DNA of 64,000 nt from Plebeiibacterium sediminum. Lineage in GTDB: Bacteria; Bacteroidota; Bacteroidia; Bacteroidales; Marinilabiliaceae. Under the pieces are notes generated by a model, which was not told the DNA's origin, ran no database searches, and worked only from the letters and a program-made list of their open reading frames with translations. The number at the start of each line of letters is the position of its first letter. Position 1 is the stretch's first letter. The position numbers were made by a program, and so were the translations under genes. The stretch spans positions 25,808 to 89,807 of the forward strand of contig NZ_JAPDPJ010000020.1 of the NCBI RefSeq assembly GCF_026013605.1. Direction: 5' to 3'. Of the stretch, positions 25,452 through 35,800 are shown piece by piece.

Positions 25452-27704
25452 CTATTTTATAAATTCAACTTTTGCACTATCTGAAAAAACAGCCCCTTTA
25501 TATTGTACCTTAAGTTCAATACTTATTAGTTCATTTAATTTATAATCTGATACCTTTAATTTTAGTGACCTTTCTGCATCAACCTTAATACCATTAATCA
25601 TCCAGCAATAATGATCATAATCATACCCGGCATCCAAAGTATATTCATCACCTTTTACCTTAATTTCTTCCTTAATAATTCTTTTTGCACCATGATATCT
25701 GGTATTCATATCATTAATATGGCCTCCTTCTGATGTTCCTGATTTAGAATGAGCTCCACTTTGTAATTGATATGTATTATTCCAGAACTTACCTAAATCA
25801 GAACCTAAATAATACCCTAACTGAGGAGGCTGATTATATGAAATATTTTGGGTTAGTACAGACCAGCGATACATAATATCTGTCATTAAAGAATGGAAAC
25901 GATAAGGCGTTTGGTATGGGGTCATGTAAATTCTTAACTCCTTATTATCTTTGGTTCGGGCAATTACTTCTTCACGCCAATCGCCTATAATATCGGCGCT
26001 TAAACATGGATTCCCTTTGGTCCAGTTATTGGCGGCCAGATCTTTACTATCCGGAAGAGGCAATATTTCAACTCCATCACCAGTCCATTTGGTTATACCA
26101 ACAAACTCACGACGAAATACTCCTGAACCATCCAATAACTCACGATTAAGATCTCCATCCCACCAAATGCCAAAGTTTATTGATGGTGTATTTTGACTAA
26201 TCAACTCCCCTTTTGCCGTATAAACACCACCGGAGTGTGTAGTCCAAACTTCAAGACCTTTAAATCTTGGATCGACATCAGCCGCCATAGCTCTACCTAC
26301 ATCTTCGTATGAAGGAATACCCCAAATCAAATCGCCGGTGCAAGCATCCCTTAACTCTGAACCTGCAAGGGTTGGCACATGCTCATGGCAATCCCACACT
26401 TCAAATCCAGGACGTTCAATATCAATATCTGTTAGATGAATCGCATCACCATGCCCCAATTTAGTATTATATGCTCCGGAACCGTCATCATCAATCATAC
26501 AAGCTCCGTAGGTTATTTCATCTTTTCCATCACCATCCACATCTCCAATAGCTAAATTATGATTACCCTGTGCTTCGTAGGCCTTATATTCACCATTATT
26601 ATCTGATGTACTAAATTGCCAACGTTGCGTTAATTTACCATCTCTGTAATCCCAAGCCTGCATAACTGTTTTGGCATAGTAACCGCGACAAAGTAAAATA
26701 CTTGGATGCTGCCCATCAAAATATCCGGCTCCGGCTAAAAACCTGTCAACACGATTTCCTCTGTTATCTCCATATTCATTAGGAGTTCCTCTTGGAATAT
26801 AATCTGCTCTAGCTAACTCTGTTCCTGTTTCTCCATCTATCACTGAAAAAAACTCAGGACCACTCATTATTTTCCCCCATGTAGGAGAATCAGGATCACG
26901 ATCCACATAATCAGTAACTCCATCCTTGTTAACATCACCAATTACTTTTCCATCTGCAAATTGAGTTCCTTCTGCCGTTTTCACCACAAGTTCAGCTTTA
27001 CCATCTTCATCAAAATCATAAACAACCATTTGAGTATAGTGTGCTCCCTGCCTGATATTTATTCCCAAATCAATACGCCATAAAAAAGTACCATCTAATT
27101 TATAGGCTTCAATTATTGGTCCTCCATTACAAACTCCCCTATGCGAATTATCCTTACCACTATTTTCTCTTTTTAAGATGATTTCGTAGGCTCCATCACC
27201 ATCCAAATCTCCAATTGAAGCATCATTGGGACTATAGCGCCACAGGCTGTCTCCCGCGATAGGTTGTATGGGAATAGACATATATGGTTTACTAAAATTA
27301 TCTTTTGTGATGTTGTAACTGGCAAGTAAGCTGTTACTGGCAGCATCTTTTAAAAGATATTTACTTATTTGTTGAATATCAGAAACCGAATCCATATATA
27401 AAGTACTCTTAATTAATGGAGTTTGATTAAGCTTTATCTCTTTATTACTTATAATCCGATATAAATCAAATGCTATATTTATTGAGTCTTCAGGTAAATA
27501 TCGCCAACTTAAAGAAACGCGACCATCACCCTGATTGATGGCAACAAAACCACGGTTCAACGCTTCTTTGTGTATTGAAGTAGCATATTTAGATCCTTTA
27601 TATATTTCTTTTTGTATGTCTGCACCATTATTGCAACAAGCTGTAAATGTTATTAGTAATAATAAAAATTGATAATTCTTAATCAGGTTATTTAAAAATG
27701 ACAT
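25452..27704 (-). CDS. Rhamnogalacturonan lyase, family PL11
   Basis: 750 residues, exported lipoprotein (hydrophobic LLLLITFTAC with Cys23 as lipid anchor). An N-terminal beta-sandwich (RGFVAINQGDGRVSLSWRYL, about 45-150) precedes an eight-bladed propeller with calcium-binding repeats such as SIGDLDGDGAYE, VYDFDEDGKAE, GDVNKDGVTD and GDVDGDGKDE, the arrangement seen in YesW/YesX-type PL11. It cleaves the rhamnose-galacturonate bond of the RG-I backbone by beta-elimination, giving unsaturated oligosaccharides for the GH105 enzymes nearby. It is the last gene of the minus-strand PUL arm and has a C-terminal extension of about 60 residues. Probably at the cell surface. Confidence 0.93.
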   Translation of the reverse strand: MSFLNNLIKNYQFLLLLITFTACCNNGADIQKEIYKGSKYATSIHKEALNRGFVAINQGDGRVSLSWRYLPEDSINIAFDLYRIISNKEIKLNQTPLIKSTLYMDSVSDIQQISKYLLKDAASNSLLASYNITKDNFSKPYMSIPIQPIAGDSLWRYSPNDASIGDLDGDGAYEIILKRENSGKDNSHRGVCNGGPIIEAYKLDGTFLWRIDLGINIRQGAHYTQMVVYDFDEDGKAELVVKTAEGTQFADGKVIGDVNKDGVTDYVDRDPDSPTWGKIMSGPEFFSVIDGETGTELARADYIPRGTPNEYGDNRGNRVDRFLAGAGYFDGQHPSILLCRGYYAKTVMQAWDYRDGKLTQRWQFSTSDNNGEYKAYEAQGNHNLAIGDVDGDGKDEITYGACMIDDDGSGAYNTKLGHGDAIHLTDIDIERPGFEVWDCHEHVPTLAGSELRDACTGDLIWGIPSYEDVGRAMAADVDPRFKGLEVWTTHSGGVYTAKGELISQNTPSINFGIWWDGDLNRELLDGSGVFRREFVGITKWTGDGVEILPLPDSKDLAANNWTKGNPCLSADIIGDWREEVIARTKDNKELRIYMTPYQTPYRFHSLMTDIMYRWSVLTQNISYNQPPQLGYYLGSDLGKFWNNTYQLQSGAHSKSGTSEGGHINDMNTRYHGAKRIIKEEIKVKGDEYTLDAGYDYDHYCWMINGIKVDAERSLKLKVSDYKLNELISIELKVQYKGAVFSDSAKVEFIK

Positions 27705-27772
27705 TATTATTATATTGAATGTTATCTATTAATTTTTTTGAAAGGTGTACTAAATACTCTTAATAAACAAAT

Positions 27773-27816
27773 AAGGCTATTTCAAATTGAATTAAATCAA
27801 TATCAGAAACAGCCTT
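27773..27816 (-). terminator. Terminator-like hairpin between GH28 and PL11 genes
   Basis: On the minus strand AAGGCTGTTTC pairs with GAAATAGCCTT (one mismatch), then ATTTGTTT. It follows the GH28 stop codon, so PL11 may be expressed from its own promoter or by read-through. Confidence 0.5.
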
Positions 27817-27840
27817 ATCTCATATATCTAGTTTTATTAT

Positions 27841-29274
27841 TTATTCAGTTTGAATAGGGTTACTGATTAACTTACCTTCAACTCGGATGTTGGTAGCATC
27901 TACATTTTTAGCATCATCCAAAATAAATAATGGACGTCCATCATCTTTTTCAAAATAAAAGCGGATGTTATCAAAGAAAATATCTTTGGCATGACGAACA
28001 TAGAATCCGGAAGCTGGTATGGTACCAAACATCCAGGGTTCAGGGTAGTTCTTAATACTCTCTGTTGGTTTAATTTTACCATCCTCTTCAGAAAAACCTC
28101 CTTTATAATGAATGTTGATATTTGAGAAAGATACTTCTTCTACCTGGTGTCCGGGGATTCCACTTATTATAGATGAAAACCGGGAATCTGCATCATATAC
28201 ATTAACATTACTAATTTGGAGTCTTCTTAATTTACCAACAGGAGTTCCTTTAGGGCTACGCTGACGACCACCCAAACGAATAAAGAAAGGTGAATTACCA
28301 ATGTTGCGCATGGTGATATTTGATACTACAACATCCTCTAACCATCCGCCATCAACAGCTTCAATAGCCAAACCTCGACTTCTTTCAAAAATACAATTGG
28401 TAATAGCTATATTTTTAAATCCACCACTCGATTCGGTTCCCAGTTTAATTCGTCCGGTATTTGAGCCATGATCAGGAGCAACAGCTTCATCTGTTTCCCA
28501 TTTACCTGCCAATACAGAACCTTTATCAAAACCTGAAACATAACATCCACTGATGGTTACGTTCTCTGTGTCTTTAAAATACCCCAATCCATAACTTGCT
28601 TTTAACACAATTGCATCATCCCATGGACAATTAACTGTACAATCTGTAATTCGTACATTCTTACAGCAATCAATATCAAAGCCATCACGATTGGTATCTA
28701 CTTTTACATTTAATACATGAAGATTATCAACACCTGTAGCCAAAATAGCAAAGTGTCCGCAATGTTTCATTGAAACATCTTTAACAGTAACATTATAGCA
28801 CTCTTTAAGTGAAATCACTTTATTACCTACTCCAGGCAAACGACTCTCTTCACGACTCAATCCTTTTCCATAAATTAATCCGGCACCACAAATGGTGATA
28901 TCATGCTCACCAATGGCCCACAATAATGAGTTTTGCCAATGGCTATGTCCGAAATCCTGAAATGGATTATCAGGATTTGGTTCAGCTTCATCATATCCGG
29001 TTGTTTCTGTAGGAAAAGCAGCCTGAATAACTGCACCGGACTCTATCCAAAGCGTAATATTACTTTTTAATCGTATGGAGTAACATGCATACGTTCCGGC
29101 TGGTACATAAATGGTTCCTCCTCCATCTTTTACTGCAGCATCAATTGCTTTATTAATAGCAGGTGAATCAATGGTTTCTCCATCACCTTTTGCCCCATAA
29201 TCTTTTACATTATGAATGGCTGCATTAATAGAAAAAGAACCTAGTATAATAAGAAATGTAAATATCAATCGCAT
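27841..29274 (-). CDS. GH28 family polygalacturonase/rhamnogalacturonan hydrolase
   Basis: 477 residues with a cleavable signal peptide (to about residue 19). A right-handed beta-helix opens with [10 protein letters not shown] (residues 23-32) and [13 protein letters not shown]. The catalytic acid region shows [13 protein letters not shown] near 195-207 and [11 protein letters not shown] near 216-226, the positions of the NTD and DD motifs of GH28. It hydrolyses alpha-GalA linkages in homogalacturonan or, more likely in this context, rhamnogalacturonan, in the periplasm or at the surface. The upstream secreted protein gene ends 27 bp before this start on the same strand. Confidence 0.9.
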   Translation of the reverse strand: MRLIFTFLIILGSFSINAAIHNVKDYGAKGDGETIDSPAINKAIDAAVKDGGGTIYVPAGTYACYSIRLKSNITLWIESGAVIQAAFPTETTGYDEAEPNPDNPFQDFGHSHWQNSLLWAIGEHDITICGAGLIYGKGLSREESRLPGVGNKVISLKECYNVTVKDVSMKHCGHFAILATGVDNLHVLNVKVDTNRDGFDIDCCKNVRITDCTVNCPWDDAIVLKASYGLGYFKDTENVTISGCYVSGFDKGSVLAGKWETDEAVAPDHGSNTGRIKLGTESSGGFKNIAITNCIFERSRGLAIEAVDGGWLEDVVVSNITMRNIGNSPFFIRLGGRQRSPKGTPVGKLRRLQISNVNVYDADSRFSSIISGIPGHQVEEVSFSNINIHYKGGFSEEDGKIKPTESIKNYPEPWMFGTIPASGFYVRHAKDIFFDNIRFYFEKDDGRPLFILDDAKNVDATNIRVEGKLISNPIQTE

Positions 29275-29300
29275 AATGTGTCTCTTTGTTGAATATCAAA

Positions 29301-30056
29301 TTAGTCTGGAGTAGATTTCATCCATTCCGTTTGCTTATTAACGACGTATGATCTGTTTTCGAATAGCTTAGGCAACATAAAATAGTTGTAATCAGCTTTA
29401 GGATTTAAAAAGTAAAAGCAAAAGTAAAGGTCTACGTCATCAATTAATTGACTTTCAGAAGCCACAACCTGAGCATCCGTTTTTTTTCCGGAATTCAATA
29501 ATTGAAGCGGTGATTCCTGCTGCTTTGCATCAGCTAATTTTGGTTCTTCTCCTGGAGGAACCAATGCCTCTAAAACTCTTAATTTGCGGCTTGTTCCATA
29601 GTATAATGTAAATGAATTACCTTCGATACTAAATACGTTTTTGTAACAGTCTTCAGGCTCTAAAACAGAATTCCATTTTTCTGCTTTTGTATCATTTGAA
29701 GCCCCTCCGTAAGTCCAGATCAGCTTGATATCTTCAGGTGTATTTTTACTTGTAAGTTTAATTACTGCACCTTTACTATCCTTTAGCGCCTTAATATGAC
29801 ACTTTATTTCGCCCTTTCCTAGAATTTCATCTTTCAGGGTAAAAATAACCTCATATTCCTGCGCTTTTTCTTTAATTGTTTTAAAATCAGCAAACCATTT
29901 ACTGGAATTGCCGTTTGCTACTCCTAATCGTAATGTTCCTCCAAGTTCAGGAGCCAACATGGACCAATCCGGATTTTGCGCAAAAGCATTTTGCCCTATA
30001 AAAAGGCAAAATGCTATAAACATAGAAAACTTTATTACTCTTAATTTAATTTCCAT
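29301..30056 (-). CDS. Unknown secreted protein translationally coupled to CE12
   Basis: 251 residues with a clear signal peptide ending AFAQ (about residue 27). The mature part is beta-rich (GGTLRLGVANGNSSKWFADF; KGEIKCHIKALKDSKGAVIK; FSIEGNSFTLYYGTSRKLRV) and ends in an aromatic segment, DLYFCFYFLNPKADYNYFML. Its ATG lies 11 bp inside the end of the upstream CE12 gene, so translation is coupled. No catalytic motif is recognised. It faintly resembles N-terminal beta domains of large proteins of unknown function in rhamnogalacturonan PULs (DUF4450-like), which I cannot confirm. A carbohydrate-binding or accessory role is inference from context. Confidence 0.75.
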   Translation of the reverse strand: MEIKLRVIKFSMFIAFCLFIGQNAFAQNPDWSMLAPELGGTLRLGVANGNSSKWFADFKTIKEKAQEYEVIFTLKDEILGKGEIKCHIKALKDSKGAVIKLTSKNTPEDIKLIWTYGGASNDTKAEKWNSVLEPEDCYKNVFSIEGNSFTLYYGTSRKLRVLEALVPPGEEPKLADAKQQESPLQLLNSGKKTDAQVVASESQLIDDVDLYFCFYFLNPKADYNYFMLPKLFENRSYVVNKQTEWMKSTPD

Positions 30057-31245
30057 CTGGTTTTTCTATTTCTGTAAATGGTGTTGGATACCATTTAAAA
30101 TCTTCATATTTATCTGGATGAGCCGGATCGTAAGCTGGTACATCGTCCCTCAAATATTTTGCTAATGGAAGATTTATCTCCTTCATTCCATTCACAACAC
30201 ATTGTACAATCTGGTATCCACCATAAGGTCTGAAATGTGTATTATCGGCCAATGCTTTTTCCTGATTTGGGAATGTATTGGCAGGATAATGAACAAATAT
30301 TTTTATTGATTTTTCAACGCCTAAAGCTTCATACAAAGTACGGGTATAATTATGAAGATCAATCAATGGCACATTTTCCTCAGCAGCAAGTTTACGCATT
30401 GCATCAGGATAATCTCCATGGGTTTCTACAATTTTACCTTCGTCATTAAAACTTCTTCGTTGGGTTGGAGTGATAAAAACAGGGTGAGCACCAATTGCTC
30501 TGGCTTTTTCAATAAACTCTTTTAATCTGTCTGTAAAATTAAGATAAGCACCTCTGCCCTCTCCTTTTTCTTTTTGATCGTTATGTCCGAATTCGGCAAA
30601 AATATAATCTCCGGCTTTAGCCTGAGTTAACAACTTTGCCAACCTTCCGCGAGCAAGAAATCCGGTTGCAGTTTCTCCGGACTCAGCATAGTTGGCTACA
30701 GATACCTTATCATTAAAAAAGCGAGGTAACATTTGTCCCCAGCCAATCCATGGTTCATAATCCTGATCAACTACAGTTGAGTTTGCACATAAAAAAACAG
30801 TTATGACATCATCTACCGGTTTAATCTCTATAAAATCTACTTGAGGAGACTCCCCGTTAAATTCAAAAGTCAATTTACTATCCCAATTGAACTTATTTCG
30901 CTCTCTGCTTTTAATACGAACTACTTTGCCTTCACCAATAATTGTATCTCTTTTATTGATGTTGAAATAAACATCCTTAAATTCGCCTTTTGCCGTTTTA
31001 ATTCCATTATAAAACAATCTGCGCGATTCGCCTCTGATTACTGTATGTCCTTCTGCATTTTCAGATCCTACTCTAACATGAACACGATAGTTGCCATCTG
31101 GTATACTATCAAAGGAAATAAAACCATTATTTGCTTTCTCTAGAGGTTTATTTATTTTGTATGGATTACTTTCTTCTTTACATGAAAAAAGTAAAACACT
31201 GCATAATATTAATCCTAAACTAATTGTTGCTTTAAACTTTCTCAT
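30046..31245 (-). CDS. CE12 rhamnogalacturonan acetylesterase (SGNH), lipoprotein
   Basis: 399 residues, lipoprotein (CSVLLFSC, Cys22). An N-terminal beta domain of about 120 residues (FISFDSIPDGNYRVHVRVGS and following) precedes an SGNH esterase: block I is CANSTVVDQD (near 150) with the nucleophile Ser but Asn in place of the usual Asp of GDS; block III is EFGHNDQ (near 218); the Asp-His dyad is LADNTHFRPYGGY (near 335). It removes O-acetyl groups from rhamnogalacturonan so lyases and hydrolases can act. First gene of a tight set with the downstream unknown protein and GH28. The C-terminal 40 residues after the dyad are an extension. Confidence 0.88.
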   Translation of the reverse strand: MRKFKATISLGLILCSVLLFSCKEESNPYKINKPLEKANNGFISFDSIPDGNYRVHVRVGSENAEGHTVIRGESRRLFYNGIKTAKGEFKDVYFNINKRDTIIGEGKVVRIKSRERNKFNWDSKLTFEFNGESPQVDFIEIKPVDDVITVFLCANSTVVDQDYEPWIGWGQMLPRFFNDKVSVANYAESGETATGFLARGRLAKLLTQAKAGDYIFAEFGHNDQKEKGEGRGAYLNFTDRLKEFIEKARAIGAHPVFITPTQRRSFNDEGKIVETHGDYPDAMRKLAAEENVPLIDLHNYTRTLYEALGVEKSIKIFVHYPANTFPNQEKALADNTHFRPYGGYQIVQCVVNGMKEINLPLAKYLRDDVPAYDPAHPDKYEDFKWYPTPFTEIEKPDGN

Positions 31246-31311
31246 TTCAAATTTTTAAACATCTGACAGGTTAATTATCATTATGTAAACAAACCTGACA
31301 GGTATATATAA

Positions 31312-31401
31312 TTTGTTTCAGGCTTACAGCCTAAGATTTTTTTTGTGTCTAATTACAAGGGGCTTCACCCTTGCGGTGATGTATTAGGCTTTCAGTCTAA
31401 T
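31312..31401 (+). repeat. Palindromic repeat family R2, single copy
   Basis: Order: tttcaggcttacagcct, a spacer, caaggggcttcacccttg, ggtgatgt, attaggctttcagtctaat. It matches 53610-53699 in layout and largely in sequence. Confidence 0.65.
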
Positions 31402-31445
31402 TCCTAAGTTATCTAAACTTAAATCACATTAAATATATATAGAAA

Positions 31446-31480
31446 AAAGCCCCATTAGTCGAAATTAAGAGGGGCTCTTC
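31446..31480 (-). terminator. Terminator of the GH105 gene
   Basis: On the minus strand AAGAGCCCC pairs with GGGGCTTT (GC core of 6 bp) across an 17-nt loop, followed by a T-run; it begins just after the stop codon. Confidence 0.75.
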
Positions 31481-31483
31481 TAA

Positions 31484-32626
31484 TTATTTCATTTTATAAA
31501 CTTCAACACCAGCTAATAAAAAACAACCTATTCCATAATCTTCAAAATCAGGCATGCTATCGTAAGTTACAGGCTGACCATCTTTAGGTTCTTTTCCTGT
31601 ACCCTGAACAAAACCTAAAAATCCATTGTCATGAATTGCATCTTCTACAATAGCACTCCAGGCTTTATTAATAATCGGAGTATATACATCTTTGTCTAAA
31701 ATTCCATTATTAACACCCCACGCCATTCCATAAATAAACAGTGAAGTTCCTGTTGTTTCTTTTCCTCCATAATTTTTAGGATCATGTAAACTTGCGTTCC
31801 AGAAACCATCTTTTCTTTGGCATTTAACCAAAGCTTCAGTCATTATTTTAAAATCACTTAAATATTGCTGGTAATGCTTTTCATCCTTTGGTATTTCGTT
31901 TAGCACTCTGACTAATGCAGCATAAACCCAACCATTACCTCTTGACCAATAACAATCTTCACCATTTGGCTCTGTATATGGAGGAACAAAATCAGCATCT
32001 CTCCACCATAAACCATCTTCCAGATTAAATAAGCCACCGCCTATTTCATTACGTGTACACTCATACATGTCCCACATTTTATCAAAATACTTAGGCTCAT
32101 TCATGGTTACACCCAATTTTGCAAAAACCGGCATTCCCATCTGAATGGCATCAATCCAGTCCCAATCATCATTTTGAGGTGTATTCACTAACATATTTAA
32201 GTTAGCTTTAACTGATACCAATTGTTTAGGATCCTCAGTTAATCTAAATAAATCGATATATGTCTGTCCGGCACAATAATCATCTGCATTTCGGGTAACA
32301 GCTCCGTTTCTGTAGTTCCATTTATGAAATTCAGACCAACCATATGCATAATCAAAAAACGTTTCTTTTGGGTATATTGAATATAACTCCATTAGTCCCT
32401 CATAATACACACCTCGTGTCCATATATTACTTGGTCTAACCCTACCTACATTAGATGTTGCTGTATAATCAGCATATTTTTCCATGAAATATTTATTCAC
32501 TTTAAGCACTGCATCCAAAGTTTCTTTTCTGTCCATCTTTTTCTGCCCTTGCACTGCAAATATGTTTAACGAAAAACATAGCATAAATAAATAAGGAAGT
32601 ATCAGTCTTCTTTTCACCGTTCTCAT
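31484..32626 (-). CDS. GH105 unsaturated rhamnogalacturonyl hydrolase
   Basis: 380 residues, signal peptide about 1-27 (FSLNIFAVQGQ), so periplasmic. An (alpha/alpha)6 barrel with the YteR/YesR pattern: WTRGVYYEGLMELYSIYP near 69-86, catalytic-acid region NADDYCAGQTYIDL near 107-120, WDWIDAIQMGMPVFAKLG near 154-171 and YWSRGNGWVYAALVRVL near 227-243. It releases the 4,5-unsaturated galacturonate left at the non-reducing end by PL11. It stands at the head of the minus-strand PUL arm, divergent from susC1, with a TATATTTG box upstream and its own terminator. Confidence 0.93.
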   Translation of the reverse strand: MRTVKRRLILPYLFMLCFSLNIFAVQGQKKMDRKETLDAVLKVNKYFMEKYADYTATSNVGRVRPSNIWTRGVYYEGLMELYSIYPKETFFDYAYGWSEFHKWNYRNGAVTRNADDYCAGQTYIDLFRLTEDPKQLVSVKANLNMLVNTPQNDDWDWIDAIQMGMPVFAKLGVTMNEPKYFDKMWDMYECTRNEIGGGLFNLEDGLWWRDADFVPPYTEPNGEDCYWSRGNGWVYAALVRVLNEIPKDEKHYQQYLSDFKIMTEALVKCQRKDGFWNASLHDPKNYGGKETTGTSLFIYGMAWGVNNGILDKDVYTPIINKAWSAIVEDAIHDNGFLGFVQGTGKEPKDGQPVTYDSMPDFEDYGIGCFLLAGVEVYKMK

Positions 32627-32655
32627 TTTTAATATTCTTTAAAATAACCAGATCA

Positions 32656-32663
32656 CAAATATA
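32656..32663 (-). promoter_or_regulatory. -7 box of the GH105 gene
   Basis: Reads TATATTTG on the minus strand, a perfect TAnnTTTG match, 30 bp upstream of the ATG. The -33 position is not a clear TTTG. Confidence 0.5.
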
Positions 32664-32729
32664 TCTGCAACAATCAATTCGTACATGTAAAATCATACAC
32701 AAACCTTAAAAATCGTTCTCCACCAAGGG

Positions 32730-32796
32730 TTAACACATTTTTACAGGGCTTAGTATTATTTTCTATTCTTTAACATTTGTTTACACTCTACTTTTG
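32730..32796 (+). promoter_or_regulatory. susC1 promoter and conserved operator-like block
   Basis: Contains a -7 box TACTTTTG (32789-32796) and two related direct half-sites, acatttttaca and acatttgtttaca, about 35 bp apart. The whole block recurs before susC2 (38385-38452) with few changes, while sequence between the -7 box and the start codon is less conserved. Suggests one regulator controls both pairs. Confidence 0.65.
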
Positions 32797-32884
32797 GTCC
32801 GGTTTCAGAAAAGAGTCAAAATCACAAAAATAAAGAGCTTACTGAAATTTACCATTTAATATATAATTAATTAAATCTATTAGT

Positions 32885-35800
32885 ATGAATCTAATGAAGT
32901 TAAAAAAGGAACAACTTAAAATGCTTTTAATAGCATTGATTACAAGTTGCTCCTTTTTAGCCGGCCAAGGCTTAATTTATGCTCAAAGTAATGAGATTAC
33001 AGTATCTGGTCATGTAAAAGATGAAGCAGGAGAAGCTGTAATTGGTGCTACAGTTGTTGTGGAAGGTACAACGGTTGGTACCATAACTGATGTTGATGGA
33101 AATTATACATTAGCAAATGTACCTTCTAACAGTACTTTATTATTCTCTTTTATTGGTTTAGAAACACAAAACATTCCTATTGCTGGTAAAACAAGCATTA
33201 ATGTTACATTAGTTGCTGGTTCTATTGGCATTGAGGAGGTTGTTGCTGTGGGATACGGTGTACAAAAGAAAAGCGATGTAACAGGTGCTGTTACAAGTGT
33301 TAGTGCAGATGAAATTAAAGCAATGCCCGTAAAAGATGCTCTTCAGGCAATGCAAGGAAAAACATCTGGAGTTGACATTACATCAAATCAACGTCCCGGA
33401 GAAAATGGAAGTATAAAGATCAGGGGTATCCGTTCTCTTAATGCAGATCAAAATCCATTATATGTTGTGGATGGAATGATCGTTCAAAGTGGTGGAATCG
33501 ATAATATCAACCCTAGTGATATTGAAAGCATCGATATCTTAAAAGATGCTTCTGCAACCGCCATTTATGGATCAAGAGGTGCCAATGGTGTTATCCTTGT
33601 TACTACTAAAAAAGGTAAAAGCGGTAAAGTTTCATTCAATTACTCAGGTTCAACAACCTTTGAAAAAATGTATGATGTAATGGAGTATATGGATGCTGCT
33701 GAATGGCTTGAATATGCTCGAATTGCAAAATATAACATGGGAACCTATGCTACTGCAACTCCTTCATATGAAGCTGATTTTGCAACATGGGGTTCTAACG
33801 CTGCATCCTGGGCTAATATTGAACAAGCATGGAGTAATGGCACTTATGATCCTTCTAAAGTAGGTAGCTACAATTGGGGAAAACACGGTAAAAGAACTGC
33901 TGTTTCTACTGAACACACCATTAGTGCTTCGGGTGGTACTGATCAATTCCAAGGTTATGGATCATTCGGATACCTAAGCCAGGAAGGAACACAACCTGAC
34001 CAACTTTTTGAAAGATATACTGCTAAAACAAATTTTGAGGCAAATCCAACTGAATGGTTTAAAATGGGAACTACAATGAACGTTAGTTGGGGAATTCAGG
34101 ATTACGGATATAGTTATACAAGATCAGTTACCGGACCTGGTGACTATTATTCTGCTTTACGATCAATGTTAGCATGGACTGTACCTTACGATGAAAATGG
34201 TAATTATAACAGAAACCCTGCTGCTGGAGATGTAAATATCATCAACCCTATTGATGAATTAAAACATAATATCAATAACCGAAGAACTTTTAGAGCTACA
34301 GGTAGTTTCTACTCTCAAATTGATTTTGGTAAAATGTGGCAACCTTTAGAAGGACTACAATACAGAATTCAATTCGGACCAGAATTTAAATATTACCGTT
34401 TAGGAGTTTTTAATGCTGCTGAGGGTATTAATGGTGATGGAAACAATGCAGCTAGTTATAATACAAATCAAACTCAAGCCTGGACTTTAGATAACTTGAT
34501 TTATTATAACCGTACCATATCAGATAAACACAAAGTTGGGTTAACATTAATGCAATCTTCTTCAAAATACCATTATGAAAATGGAGATATGAAAGCAACT
34601 GATGTGGCTACTACTGATGAACTTTGGTATAATCTATCTTCAGGAGGCGACAGCTATAGCTTAGGAACCGGATTGTCTGAAAAACAAATGGAATCGTATA
34701 TGATCAGAGGTAACTATAACTTCTCTGAAAAATATTTGTTGACAGCTTCTGTTCGTTGGGATGGTGCATCTCAGTTAGCTGAAGGTAATAAATGGGCAAG
34801 CTTCCCTTCTTTAGCATTTGGATGGAGAATTGATCAGGAAAATTTCATGAAAAACATTTCATGGGTTGATGGATTAAAACTTCGCTTAGGATATGGTATT
34901 ACTGGTAATGCTGCTATTGGAGCATATGATACTAAAGGGGGTGTAATGTCCTTATATTACAACTGGGGAACAACATCTTCTTCACTAGGTTATGTGGCAT
35001 CAGATCCTTCTCAAAGAAACCCTCCAAGAATGGCTAATAGTGAGTTAGGCTGGGAAAAAACTGCACAATACAATATTGGTATTGACTATGTAATTGCAAA
35101 TAATAGAATTACAGGTAGTATTGATTATTACCAAACTAAAACCACAGATTTATTGATGGTAATGAGTATACCTAGTTTAACTGGTTACACATCTACATGG
35201 GCAAATGTTGGAGAAACAAAAGGAAGTGGTATTGATTTACAATTGAATACAATCAATATTAATTCAGGCGATTTTAAATGGTCAACTAATATTACATGGT
35301 CAGCTGATCGCAGTGAAATCTCTAAACTGAATAACGGAAGTACTGAAGATCTTAACAATGCATGGTTTGTAGGTGAAGATATTGGTGTTTATTATGATTA
35401 TGTATACGATGGTATCTGGAAAACTTCAGAAGCTGCTGAAGCAGAATCTTATGGTAGAAAACCAGGTCAGATTAAACTTAAAGATCTAAATAATGATGGA
35501 GTAATCGACCCTAATGATGACAGAAAGATTGTAGGTTACAGACGTCCTGACTGGTCTGGCGGTATAACCAACACATTCAATTACAAAAACTTAGAATTAT
35601 CATTCTTTATCTTTTCTCGTTGGGGAAATACTTTTAGAGCTGGAGCTGCAACCCTTGATGGTAGATTTCAACAACGTAAAGTCGACTACTGGGTTGCTGG
35701 TGTAAACGAGGATGCTAAGTATTACTCTCCAGGATCAAATGGTGAAGCGGCTGATACTTATAGTGGTACAATGAACTACGAAGATGGTTCTTTTATTAAA

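Larger units (their letters stand above)
31246..31483. other. Intergenic gap between GH105 and CE12 genes
   Basis: 238 bp. Contains a palindromic R2 copy (31312-31401) and the GH105 terminator (31446-31480). Confidence 0.6.
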
